In this document: positions 1 through 6,125 of the stretch, in pieces
How positions within the stretch are numbered: the first letter of the stretch is position 1
Layout: the number at the start of each line of letters is the position of its first letter
Assembly (NCBI GenBank): GCA_021815245.1
Contig: JAKAHF010000102.1
Location: 1-7,142 of the forward strand
From: Actinomycetes bacterium
GTDB taxonomy: Bacteria > Actinomycetota > Thermoleophilia > RBG-16-64-13
Direction of reading: 5' to 3'
Length of the DNA stretch: 7,142 bases
Notes under the pieces: generated by a model
Databases searched by the model: none
What the model was told of the DNA's origin: nothing
What the model saw: only the letters and a program-made list of their open reading frames with translations
Position numbers and translations under genes: made by a program

Positions 1-1238
1 CAAGACTGGATCGCTCTCTCGTATATCTGGAACGCAAGGCGATCAAGCAGCTCCTCCTCCCCTTCAAACCGTAGTAGTTGGTCCAAACCGGAACATGTGG
101 TCCGGGACAAGACTAGGGCAGGCTTGGGCAGGCGGCCTTCCTGCAAAGCCCGGGCCATTTGTCGGAGACCCTGAGAGTCCTGGGTTTCGGCAAAAACGGC
201 TGAATCGTTGCTCCTCTCAAGGAAATCCAGTGGTCTGTCAAAGCGCCTACCGGGCGAAATGTCACCGCTGTTGTTTCCAAGGAACCGGAAATACTGCTTC
301 ACCGCTACGTCAGAGGCCCTCACAACAGGATTCATATGAACGCTTTTCGCGATCATGACCTTTGAGAACAACAAGTCCTCAACTACCGCAACCCCCCCCA
401 TTCCAACCGCCAATCGGGATGGAACGCTCTTATCCGTTGACGCGAACAAGCGATAGGCGCCGCCTGCGCTTTCCTCGCAGACAATCCTTACGGGCTCAAG
501 GGAGTAGAACAGTCGAGTGGCGTCGTGTGTCGCGCGCACTCCGGTCAGCAGCGAATCCCGGGCTAAGTAGTCCATTTTGTCTGAGTCAAACGCGCCGTTC
601 ACGATGTCCGCAAGCAAGCGCCGGTCGCCCTCGCCCGCACCGATTATGAATGCGGCGACTTCGTCGAGTGAAAGGCCCCTTAGTTCCGGACATACGGAAG
701 CGTAGCGTTCGCGAAGCGAGTCAAAGTAGGACCGAAACGCCGCCGCCGTCACAATGCAATAGGAAAGCAGCTCGTGGACGCCTGGCCCTGCAAACCGAGC
801 GTCTCGCTGACGAAGCTGCCGAAACACCTCATGCTTTCCCGCGATCCGCTCTCCAGAATGCGACAGGAGCGTATGGCCGACATCGTGCATCAGCGCCGCC
901 AGTCGCACCGCATAAACACCGGCTCGGTCGAAGATCTGACCGTGTCGGCTGTTCATACTGGACATCATGCGTTCGGCTACGGTAGCCGTTCCCAGGCTAT
1001 GTTCAAACCGGGAATGCGTAGCAGCTGGAAAAGCAAGGTAAGCAAGCGAGGTCTGGCGCACAAACCGAAGTCTCTGAAGGAGGGGTGTGCTTATCATGGC
1101 GACTTCCCAAGGGTGGAAGTACATGGTTCCCCAGACGGGATCAGGCATGCATGAGCCAGCGTCAGGCAAGTCCCCGTGCTTGAGCCTATCCGCTGTAAAC
1201 TCCTCGAGATCACGCATCAACCCCTCTACCGTCTGCAT
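1..1238 (-). CDS. HD-domain phosphohydrolase, SAMHD1/COG1078 dNTPase-like (3' end missing at left edge)
   Basis: The reading frame is open from an ATG at 1238 to the left edge, giving 412 residues with no stop, so the C-terminus lies outside. Visible signatures, in order: a QRLRFVRQ stretch (about 55-62), H-S-RFEHSLG (75-83), the HD motif in MHDVGHTLLSH (117-127), a following HE pair (155-156), and DKMDYLARD (220-228). Aligned by eye to human SAMHD1, the metal ligands would be H80, H118, D119 and D220. Other matching positions are R77, H122, H127, H155, K221, Y224 and D228. Enzymes of this family hydrolyse dNTPs to deoxynucleosides and triphosphate. Cytoplasmic action is expected, since I see no signal peptide or membrane segment. 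The start is supported by GAGGAG five bases upstream. The gene diverges from a small gene beginning at 1323. Substrate and any allosteric nucleotide cannot be read from the sequence. A G8 run occurs in frame near residue 281. The family call is secure; a defence role is inferred from position. Confidence 0.9.
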   Translation of the reverse strand, partial: MQTVEGLMRDLEEFTADRLKHGDLPDAGSCMPDPVWGTMYFHPWEVAMISTPLLQRLRFVRQTSLAYLAFPAATHSRFEHSLGTATVAERMMSSMNSRHGQIFDRAGVYAVRLAALMHDVGHTLLSHSGERIAGKHEVFRQLRQRDARFAGPGVHELLSYCIVTAAAFRSYFDSLRERYASVCPELRGLSLDEVAAFIIGAGEGDRRLLADIVNGAFDSDKMDYLARDSLLTGVRATHDATRLFYSLEPVRIVCEESAGGAYRLFASTDKSVPSRLAVGMGGVAVVEDLLFSKVMIAKSVHMNPVVRASDVAVKQYFRFLGNNSGDISPGRRFDRPLDFLERSNDSAVFAETQDSQGLRQMARALQEGRLPKPALVLSRTTCSGLDQLLRFEGEEELLDRLAFQIYERAIQS

Positions 1239-1243
1239 GCAGG

Positions 1244-1249
1244 CTCCTC
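1244..1249 (-). promoter_or_regulatory. Ribosome binding site of the HD phosphohydrolase gene
   Basis: GAGGAG on the minus strand lies five bases before the ATG at 1238. This supports that start over the downstream in-frame ATG at codon 8. Confidence 0.6.
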
Positions 1250-1308
1250 TCGCGGATGGAAGAGAACTGAATCACCTGATAGCATCGCAGTTCGGGTGGC
1301 GGTGTTCC

Positions 1309-1314
1309 AGAGGA
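1309..1314 (+). promoter_or_regulatory. Ribosome binding site of the 142-residue gene
   Basis: AGAGGA lies eight bases upstream of the ATG at 1323. This is good evidence that the small plus-strand frame is a translated gene and not a chance open frame. Confidence 0.6.
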
Positions 1315-1322
1315 ACTAATAC

Positions 1323-1751
1323 ATGGAAGCAGCAAGCACAGGGTCTGAGCTCTCCAGCATTACGACTTTCGACGCCGTTGCGGCCGTGTGCTACCACTCA
1401 GGCCTGCAGTATCTACCAGCGCGCCCGAACACTTTGCACGCTGCGTTTCGGACCGTCACTGCTGCTGCACGTGAGCACCACAGCCATGCTGCGGTCGGAC
1501 GAGAGCTGGGTGGACTGGAGTACAAAGGCGATTTTGTGCCGTTCAGTGCTGAACTCGAAACCGCGTTGTGCAGTCTGCATCTGTCCGGCCTGCTCGACCT
1601 TATGAACCCTTTCTCCGATCGTTACCTCATCAAGTCTTCTCTTCTATCAGTGTCCGTTGCTGCCAATTTGCCAGAGACGGAACTGGTTGCGGCAAAGTCA
1701 CTCGGAACAGTCCTCGCAAGCGCTCTTGCCCAGCGAATTGCGGACCAATAG
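1323..1751 (+). CDS. Small uncharacterised protein, possible winged-helix-like, divergent to the HD phosphohydrolase
   Basis: This is a 142-residue protein with no family I can name. It has the composition of a soluble globular helical protein, without signal peptide, membrane segment or cysteine cluster. Residues about 68-104 read like the end of a winged-helix domain: a PFSAEL stretch (73-78), a helix ending in LHLSGLLDL (85-93), then NP and DRYLI (95-103), which would be a turn and a strand. This resembles wing-type modules in small regulators or partner proteins, but that is a pattern impression only. A strong Shine-Dalgarno fixes the start. It is the only plus-strand gene, divergent from the HD enzyme and convergent with the predicted nuclease gene, whose stop codon lies 73 bases beyond its own. 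It could be a regulator or partner of the HD enzyme or an unrelated gene. Coding status is fairly sure; function is unknown. Confidence 0.7.
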   Translation: MEAASTGSELSSITTFDAVAAVCYHSGLQYLPARPNTLHAAFRTVTAAAREHHSHAAVGRELGGLEYKGDFVPFSAELETALCSLHLSGLLDLMNPFSDRYLIKSSLLSVSVAANLPETELVAAKSLGTVLASALAQRIADQ

Positions 1752-1824
1752 GCCGACTAGCTGTTGATAGTGCTCGACAGCGTGCACCGGCATCTCGACC
1801 ACGCACCATCCCTTGGGGCACCTC
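1752..1824. other. Convergent intergenic space, nothing clear
   Basis: These 73 bases lie between the stop of the 142-residue gene and the stop of the minus-strand nuclease-like gene. A bidirectional terminator would be expected here. I see only a weak GCGTG/CACGC stem with a 15-base loop (about 1781-1805) and no T-run, so I do not call a terminator. Confidence 0.4.
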
Positions 1825-2454
1825 TCATGGCGTGCCCCGGCGCACGGATTTTGCGAGGAGCCTGAGCTGAAGCATGCTGCTATGCTGAACCGCGTCGACA
1901 AACCGAGGCCTCGTGTCCCCATCCAAAGTGGTCATGATCCGCGCCACAAAGTACTGGGCCAGGTCATACTCCCTGGGACTACGCCCTTCAAGAACCCTGC
2001 TTCCGCTGACAACTTTCGGCAGTCTCAGACCATCATGACTCCGGACGAAGATGATCTTGGGCGAGCGCGTGTACTTCTTCATGTTCTCGATCTGGTGGAC
2101 AAGCTCCGTTCGTTCCTTGCTGCTCAATTCTTCCATCCCCCCCAGCTTGCCCTGCAGGAGGATGGCCTTGTCAATCATTGCGCCACCCTGCTCAATATGG
2201 GCGGTAATTGCCAGGTCGGCTCCCATCCAGGATTCGGCAGCGCCCCTTCCCCGGTCGCTTACGACGGTTGACTTGATCTGCACAAACCCATCGTCCGCGT
2301 CATAGACCACTCCCTCCAGACTATGGGCAAGTGCTGCAAGGTAGGGGGACTCTTGTGCGTACCTCTCGGGTTGGATAGAACCAATGGCGGCAGACACGTG
2401 GTGCCTCACGGCATCTTGAATATGCGCTGCAAATGAAAAGCTATGCCGAGGCAT
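1825..2454 (-). CDS. Predicted PD-(D/E)xK (restriction-endonuclease-like) protein
   Basis: This is a 209-residue soluble protein. I do not recognise an exact family, but its centre fits a PD-(D/E)xK nuclease core. A glutamate sits in a helix (E47), then VYDADDGFVQI as strands, ESWMGADLAI (74-83) gives an acidic D80 in a GAD motif, and a strand ends in ILLQGK with Q101 and K103. That is D-X20-QxK, as in Mrr-like and other restriction-type folds. A helix with Q121 and M125 follows, then a strand (KIIFV, 133-137), the usual next elements of such cores. It starts 22 bases after the stop of the DUF5677-like gene, so the two probably form an operon. The AAGGAG at 2466-2471 is 11 bases from the ATG, a long spacing. 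A G7 run lies at residues 104-107. The likely role is DNA cleavage or a degenerate nuclease scaffold. The gene is sure; the nuclease call is moderate. Confidence 0.6.
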   Translation of the reverse strand: MPRHSFSFAAHIQDAVRHHVSAAIGSIQPERYAQESPYLAALAHSLEGVVYDADDGFVQIKSTVVSDRGRGAAESWMGADLAITAHIEQGGAMIDKAILLQGKLGGMEELSSKERTELVHQIENMKKYTRSPKIIFVRSHDGLRLPKVVSGSRVLEGRSPREYDLAQYFVARIMTTLDGDTRPRFVDAVQHSSMLQLRLLAKSVRRGTP

Positions 2455-2465
2455 ACCTAGACCAT

Positions 2466-2471
2466 CTCCTT
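2466..2471 (-). promoter_or_regulatory. Ribosome binding site, long spacing, of the predicted nuclease gene
   Basis: AAGGAG lies 11 bases before the ATG at 2454, within the 22-base gap after the upstream gene's stop. The in-frame ATG immediately after it on the minus strand reads ATG-GTC-TAG and cannot be the start. The spacing is wide, which may lower translation relative to the upstream gene. Confidence 0.4.
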
Positions 2472-2476
2472 GAGTG

Positions 2477-3367
2477 TCAGCTCAGAGCATCCTGTGTTCG
2501 CTTGGCCTTTTCTAGCACGCTTTGCACCGACTCGGGCAGCCCCAATCCATAGATCTGGTTGGACATCCAGACTATGTCCCGCGCCACGAGCACGACGAAA
2601 CTGGCTGGCTCTGGGCCGAGGTCCTCGATGGGCCTTCCGCGACCAGCAAGGTAAACGCCGCCGGAGGAATGGACGAAGGCAGACGCCTGCGAGTATATGA
2701 CTCTATACGAGAACTCCAGGTTCTTGCTCACCCCCGGCGTGGAATGCTGCTCCTTGACTCCTTTGATGCGCTGACGCATGCCGGGTCTAGCGCTGCCCCT
2801 GATCCTGGCCAGGGCCTTGTGTCCGTGGTCAGATGCAAGCCTCTCCCAGCTGCTCACCAGTTCGCTTAGCTGCTTCAGATCCTTCTCAGAAAGATCCAAG
2901 CCTGCGATCTGGTCCCGCATGGAATGGAGACACTCGGCCAAGGCCTCCCCCTGCAACGAATCATAGTCCGCGGCATCCTCGGTGGCTGCGAGGCGCTGTA
3001 TCTTCGCTGCCAGTATCCGCGCACAACCGTCCTCGACTAGCGAAGAGCACATGACGAGGAGACTCCGCGCGTGTCGTTCACTCGCGTCCGAATGAACGAG
3101 ATAGAGCATATCGACGAGAGCCTCAAACAGTGATCTCGCGACAGCATATGTGGGCCCTACAAGACCAGCCGCATCCAGGCATGCAACGGCCCGCAAGTCC
3201 TCAGCCGCCTTGAGCAAGAGCGACCGTGCCATCGACAGCGATACCCACTCGGAATCTTGCTCCTGTAGGGTCTGGTCCCCTCGGTCCTTGAGGATGCGGT
3301 CCGCCGCCTCAAGGTAGTCAATCGAGGTCTGGCAGAAATCAGATAGCTGAGAGTGCCAAGGATACAT
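2477..3367 (-). CDS. DUF5677-like helical protein
   Basis: This 296-residue, almost wholly alpha-helical soluble protein has the DUF5677 look. There is an N-terminal helical bundle, then the conserved ARSLFEA element (77-83, with R78 and E82) followed by a hydrophobic VDMLYLV helix (85-91). A charged middle region follows, and near the C-terminus is the YSQASAFVHSS element (225-235) with H233. The molecular function of DUF5677 proteins is not established. The arrangement recalls HEPN-like bundles, but I do not see a clean R-x4-6-H RNase motif. The start has AAAGGG five bases upstream (3373-3378). The gene lies 173 bases downstream of drmC and 22 bases upstream of the predicted nuclease, on the same strand. 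It may therefore be the first gene of a two-gene unit, or the fourth gene of a transcript coming from DISARM. The family call is by recognition of motifs and carries moderate confidence. Confidence 0.7.
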   Translation of the reverse strand: MYPWHSQLSDFCQTSIDYLEAADRILKDRGDQTLQEQDSEWVSLSMARSLLLKAAEDLRAVACLDAAGLVGPTYAVARSLFEALVDMLYLVHSDASERHARSLLVMCSSLVEDGCARILAAKIQRLAATEDAADYDSLQGEALAECLHSMRDQIAGLDLSEKDLKQLSELVSSWERLASDHGHKALARIRGSARPGMRQRIKGVKEQHSTPGVSKNLEFSYRVIYSQASAFVHSSGGVYLAGRGRPIEDLGPEPASFVVLVARDIVWMSNQIYGLGLPESVQSVLEKAKRTQDALS

Positions 3368-3441
3368 CGGCGCCCTTTCTCATAGTCCTGTGCGCAACCG
3401 AGTCGCGCGCCTCATGATCCCAAGGAGTCCTATGTCCCCGT

Positions 3442-3455
3442 GAGCGGCGCCGCTC
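3442..3455. repeat. Perfect 14-base GC palindrome downstream of drmC
   Basis: GAGCGGCGCCGCTC is its own reverse complement and sits in the gap between the drmC stop (3541) and the start of the DUF5677-like gene (3367). No T-run follows on either strand, so it is not a typical intrinsic terminator. It could be an operator for a dimeric regulator of the downstream pair, an RNA-processing hairpin, or chance in GC-rich DNA. Confidence 0.5.
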
Positions 3456-3540
3456 CATTGCCGCATGTATCCATCTCGCGGCGAACGAACACAATCGCTG
3501 AATAGTGCGCATGTCAGCGGTCCCACGTCCTTCTCCCTGC

Positions 3541-4323
3541 TCAACTCGCCGGCAACGGCTTCAACAATCCCCGCTCAATCAGCCCTCGGAAATGCGTCGT
3601 CACCGTCGCCGCCAGTGCCGTATCACGAACGACGAGTCCCAGCTCGATATTGCGATCAAGGGCCGCCTCGGTGAGATTGGCTGAGGTGATGAACACGGCC
3701 TCGTCATCCTTGACGACGGCCTTCGCGTGCAGCACGCCTGCCGGCCAGGGAAGTTCCAAGGCGCGCGGGTCGTAGAAGACTCTCGGCCGGCGCGCTCCTG
3801 GCCACTCTTCTCCCCAGAAACGGTCGGTGAAGCGGCGAACCAGTGCATCCGGCGATGTGGTGTCGCCGTGCTTGCGCTCGATGTTCAGGAGCAGCGTTAC
3901 CTCGAGGTCTTGGACCGAGTCCATGCGCTTCGAGATCACTTCGAACGCCTTGGGTCCGTCGAAGAAGGCGTAAGTGGTCGCCCAGAGCGAACGCTCCGCC
4001 GAGCTCAGCAGTTCTTCGTAGACGCGGCGAGTGTCGCGGGCATGCAGCCCGGAGACCTCCGGGCCGGACCAGACCAGGTCGGGCTGGGGAGTTCGCGACG
4101 CTACCTCGTCGATCATCGTGAGCCAGGCTGCCGCTCCCAGTCCAGTGATGCCGAGACGGGACAGACTCTCGAGAGCCGCCACTACTTCGACCGCGCACTC
4201 CGAGATACCGGCCGCCCGCAAAGCCGCCTCGGTGCACGGAACCCCCACCAGGCCGCTCTCCAGCGCACCCGCCAGCCGCTTGCGCTCGTGGGGAGGCATG
4301 GCGAGCAGGCGCTTCACTATCAC
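3541..4323 (-). CDS. drmC: DISARM protein DrmC, phospholipase-D-like
   Basis: This 260-residue protein begins at a GTG whose last two bases are shared with the drmB stop (GTGA overlap). It has a helical N-terminal half (to about residue 95), then a PLD-like domain: YEELLSSAERSLWATTYAFF (102-121), and the single HKD motif H199-x-K201-x4-D206 followed by TSANLT (213-218), the usual S-x-N of the family. DrmC is the DISARM PLD-family component, proposed to be a nuclease. Published work on the Bacillus system found it less essential than DrmA and DrmB. With one HKD motif it would need to dimerise to make a full active site. No membrane segment is seen. The reading frame is open further upstream to an ATG at 4515, but that part overlaps drmB by about 190 bases and reads as arginine- and proline-rich shadow sequence, so I reject it. 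An alternative GTG at 4317 is better spaced from GGGAG. Confidence 0.9.
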   Translation of the reverse strand: MIVKRLLAMPPHERKRLAGALESGLVGVPCTEAALRAAGISECAVEVVAALESLSRLGITGLGAAAWLTMIDEVASRTPQPDLVWSGPEVSGLHARDTRRVYEELLSSAERSLWATTYAFFDGPKAFEVISKRMDSVQDLEVTLLLNIERKHGDTTSPDALVRRFTDRFWGEEWPGARRPRVFYDPRALELPWPAGVLHAKAVVKDDEAVFITSANLTEAALDRNIELGLVVRDTALAATVTTHFRGLIERGLLKPLPAS

Positions 4324-6125
4324 ACGCTCCCGAAGAGGGCCGCGTCTTCGACGCCCAGGATGGGCACCACTAGAGCCCGGTCGAGATACTCGTTGCGCAT
4401 CTCGCATGACGTCTCGGCGACCAAGGTGCATCCGTGGCAGGCGGCCCCGTGCAGGTAGCGCTTCTCCAACGTGCTGTCCGGGATATGTTGGGCGCAGATG
4501 GGATCGTTCGAGCACAAGCCTGCTGCGGCGAGGGCCCGCCTCAGGTGACTCTGCATGTGCCGGGCCTCCGCCACCAAGCCGCCCAGCGTGCCCTCAGCAT
4601 CGGAGCTGCCGGTAAAGAGGAGAATGCCGTAGCGCTCCAGCTCAGACTCAGCGTAGATGCGCTCCCGGATGGAACTGGCCGAGTACCCCGCCTTCATGGC
4701 CAGAGCCTGTAGCAGCAGGTGCGAGAGCGTGTGGAGCAGGATGTACGAACCGCCGGGGAAGGGCCACTTGCTCTTACGCTCCTCCGCCCACTTCTTGTGC
4801 CCGTTCTCAAGGTCCGTCAGGCGGGCCTTCACCCCAGGCCGGTCCAGCCAGTCCCGCACCGCCGACGCGCGCAGTTGCACGAACACGCCCTCGCCGCGGT
4901 TCTCGACGGCCGGAAACCAACTCGGTTCTGTCTGAATCTGAGCCCGCTCGACGTCGGTGTCGTACTCGCCGTTGATGTCGGGCATGATGGCCTCGAACCG
5001 GGAGAAGCCCGCGAGCGCCATCACCTCGCGCAAACGGTGGAGTTGGAATACGGCCTGCACCGCTTCGAGTCCGTCGCCATGGCGCCAGGCGTGGTCGGGC
5101 AGCCGGCGCACGTGGAAGTCGGGGTCGACCGGCACGTCCTCGCCGAAACCCTCGGGGGCGGCGAGGATCGCCTCGAGTTCCACCTCTTTGACTGGCCGGT
5201 CGGCCGAGCCACCGCTCTTGATGCTGTGGATCGCGTCGAGCACCTCCGAGTCACTGAAGGGAGCCAGTTTGTCGGCGACCTTGGGCATTCGCTTCAGAAA
5301 GCCGAGACCTGTCGCGTCTTCGACAATCTGCAGATACTCCCAGAGCTCCCGCACCGCCGCCTCCACCGCGCTACCCCGATCGGGAATCGACAGCACGCTC
5401 ACCACCTGCGGAAAGTAGGAGTTGGAGGCGGTGCGCACCAGCAGGCGGCTACGCTCCTTGCAGGTCTCCTCAGTGTGAAGCCCCAGCCATGGCCGTCGCC
5501 CCGTACAGAATCCCAGAGCGTTGCGCTCGATCTCGCTGGCCTCGTAGAGCGGCCGTGACTTGCTGCAGCCCTGGCAGCGAACGGAGAGCTCCGCGAGGTC
5601 GCCGGTGGTGCCACGCTCGTCCAGCCATAGTTGGCTTCTCGCGCACGACTGATCGCCTTGGTGTACGAACTCCCACCAGTTGATGTCGTCGACGTGGCCC
5701 TTTGGGCAGGCCCGCACAAAGCGCGTGGCAACTACGGGCCGGCCATCGAAGTGGCGCCTGTCGTCGTCAAGGTGAATCCGATTGACCAGCCGCCGCGAGC
5801 GTTCCCGACGATCACCCTCTTGTTTGGTGGAGTCCTCCTGAACGATGAACCACTCCGGGAAGCGCCACGCGCGGATGCCGAGGTTAGCCTGTTGCGGGTT
5901 GTTGGGGGCTGGCGGCGGAGAGTAGAGCCGTGGGACCTTGACGCCGGTAATGAGCTCGAGCTTCCGACTCAGCCGAGGCTCCGGGATTTCGACTAGCTCG
6001 CTCACCTTGGGCCAATAGTCAAGGCCGCCGACGATGCCCGAGTCGCGAGGTAGGTCGATCAGGGCCCCCGGACCGTAGGTGGTGATGACCTGACTGCTCC
6101 TGAGCTGTCCGTGCGCCCTGCTCAT
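4320..6125 (-). CDS. drmB: DISARM protein DrmB (DUF1998)
   Basis: This 601-residue protein has the DrmB layout. The N-terminus carries RSSQVITTYGPGALID (9-24), typical of the family. A cysteine-rich zinc-binding-like region follows: C140-P-x-GH (140-144), C161, C184-x2-C187 and C207. The DUF1998 domain has HTLSHLLLQAL (465-475) and a GILLFTGSSDAEGTLGGL element (500-517). A C-terminal cysteine cluster closes it: C538, C544, C563-x2-C566 and C574. DrmB associates with the DrmA helicase; the DrmAB complex is the DNA-engaging core of DISARM, which restricts incoming phage DNA. The start ATG overlaps the drmA stop by four bases (ATGA) and has AGGAG five bases upstream inside drmA. The stop overlaps the drmC start (GTGA). 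This tight coupling predicts co-translation in fixed proportion. All expected cysteines are present and nothing is truncated. Confidence 0.95.
   Translation of the reverse strand: MSRAHGQLRSSQVITTYGPGALIDLPRDSGIVGGLDYWPKVSELVEIPEPRLSRKLELITGVKVPRLYSPPPAPNNPQQANLGIRAWRFPEWFIVQEDSTKQEGDRRERSRRLVNRIHLDDDRRHFDGRPVVATRFVRACPKGHVDDINWWEFVHQGDQSCARSQLWLDERGTTGDLAELSVRCQGCSKSRPLYEASEIERNALGFCTGRRPWLGLHTEETCKERSRLLVRTASNSYFPQVVSVLSIPDRGSAVEAAVRELWEYLQIVEDATGLGFLKRMPKVADKLAPFSDSEVLDAIHSIKSGGSADRPVKEVELEAILAAPEGFGEDVPVDPDFHVRRLPDHAWRHGDGLEAVQAVFQLHRLREVMALAGFSRFEAIMPDINGEYDTDVERAQIQTEPSWFPAVENRGEGVFVQLRASAVRDWLDRPGVKARLTDLENGHKKWAEERKSKWPFPGGSYILLHTLSHLLLQALAMKAGYSASSIRERIYAESELERYGILLFTGSSDAEGTLGGLVAEARHMQSHLRRALAAAGLCSNDPICAQHIPDSTLEKRYLHGAACHGCTLVAETSCEMRNEYLDRALVVPILGVEDAALFGSV

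Larger units (their letters stand above)
1239..1322. promoter_or_regulatory. Divergent intergenic region between the HD gene and the 142-residue gene
   Basis: These 84 bases separate two divergently transcribed genes, so the promoters of both must lie here or inside the opposite gene. Each gene has a good Shine-Dalgarno sequence in this space. I could not find convincing -35/-10 pairs on either strand. The two transcripts may share regulation because of the tight divergent layout. Confidence 0.5.

Noticed and set aside
95..1154. Overlapping plus-strand frames at the left end
   Set aside because: They are shadows of the HD phosphohydrolase gene, which reads continuously on the minus strand with all its motifs.
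1781..1805. GCGTG/CACGC inverted repeat between the convergent genes as a terminator
   Set aside because: The stem is only five base pairs with a 15-base loop and no T-run follows on either strand.
3339..3512. 57-residue minus-strand frame in the gap downstream of drmC
   Set aside because: It has a weak ribosome binding site, Arg-rich composition with no recognisable features, and runs out of frame into the DUF5677-like gene.
3541..4515. Longer DrmC starting at the ATG at 4515 (324 residues)
   Set aside because: The extra N-terminal part overlaps drmB by about 190 bases and is Arg/Pro/Gly-rich without family character. The GTG at 4323 gives a classic GTGA overlap and a normal DrmC.
4719..5558. 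279-residue plus-strand frame antisense to drmB
   Set aside because: It is typical of open frames opposite GC-rich genes; its sequence is Arg/His/Leu/Val-rich with no domain, and drmB on the other strand is unmistakable. The same applies to 6140-6706 opposite drmA.
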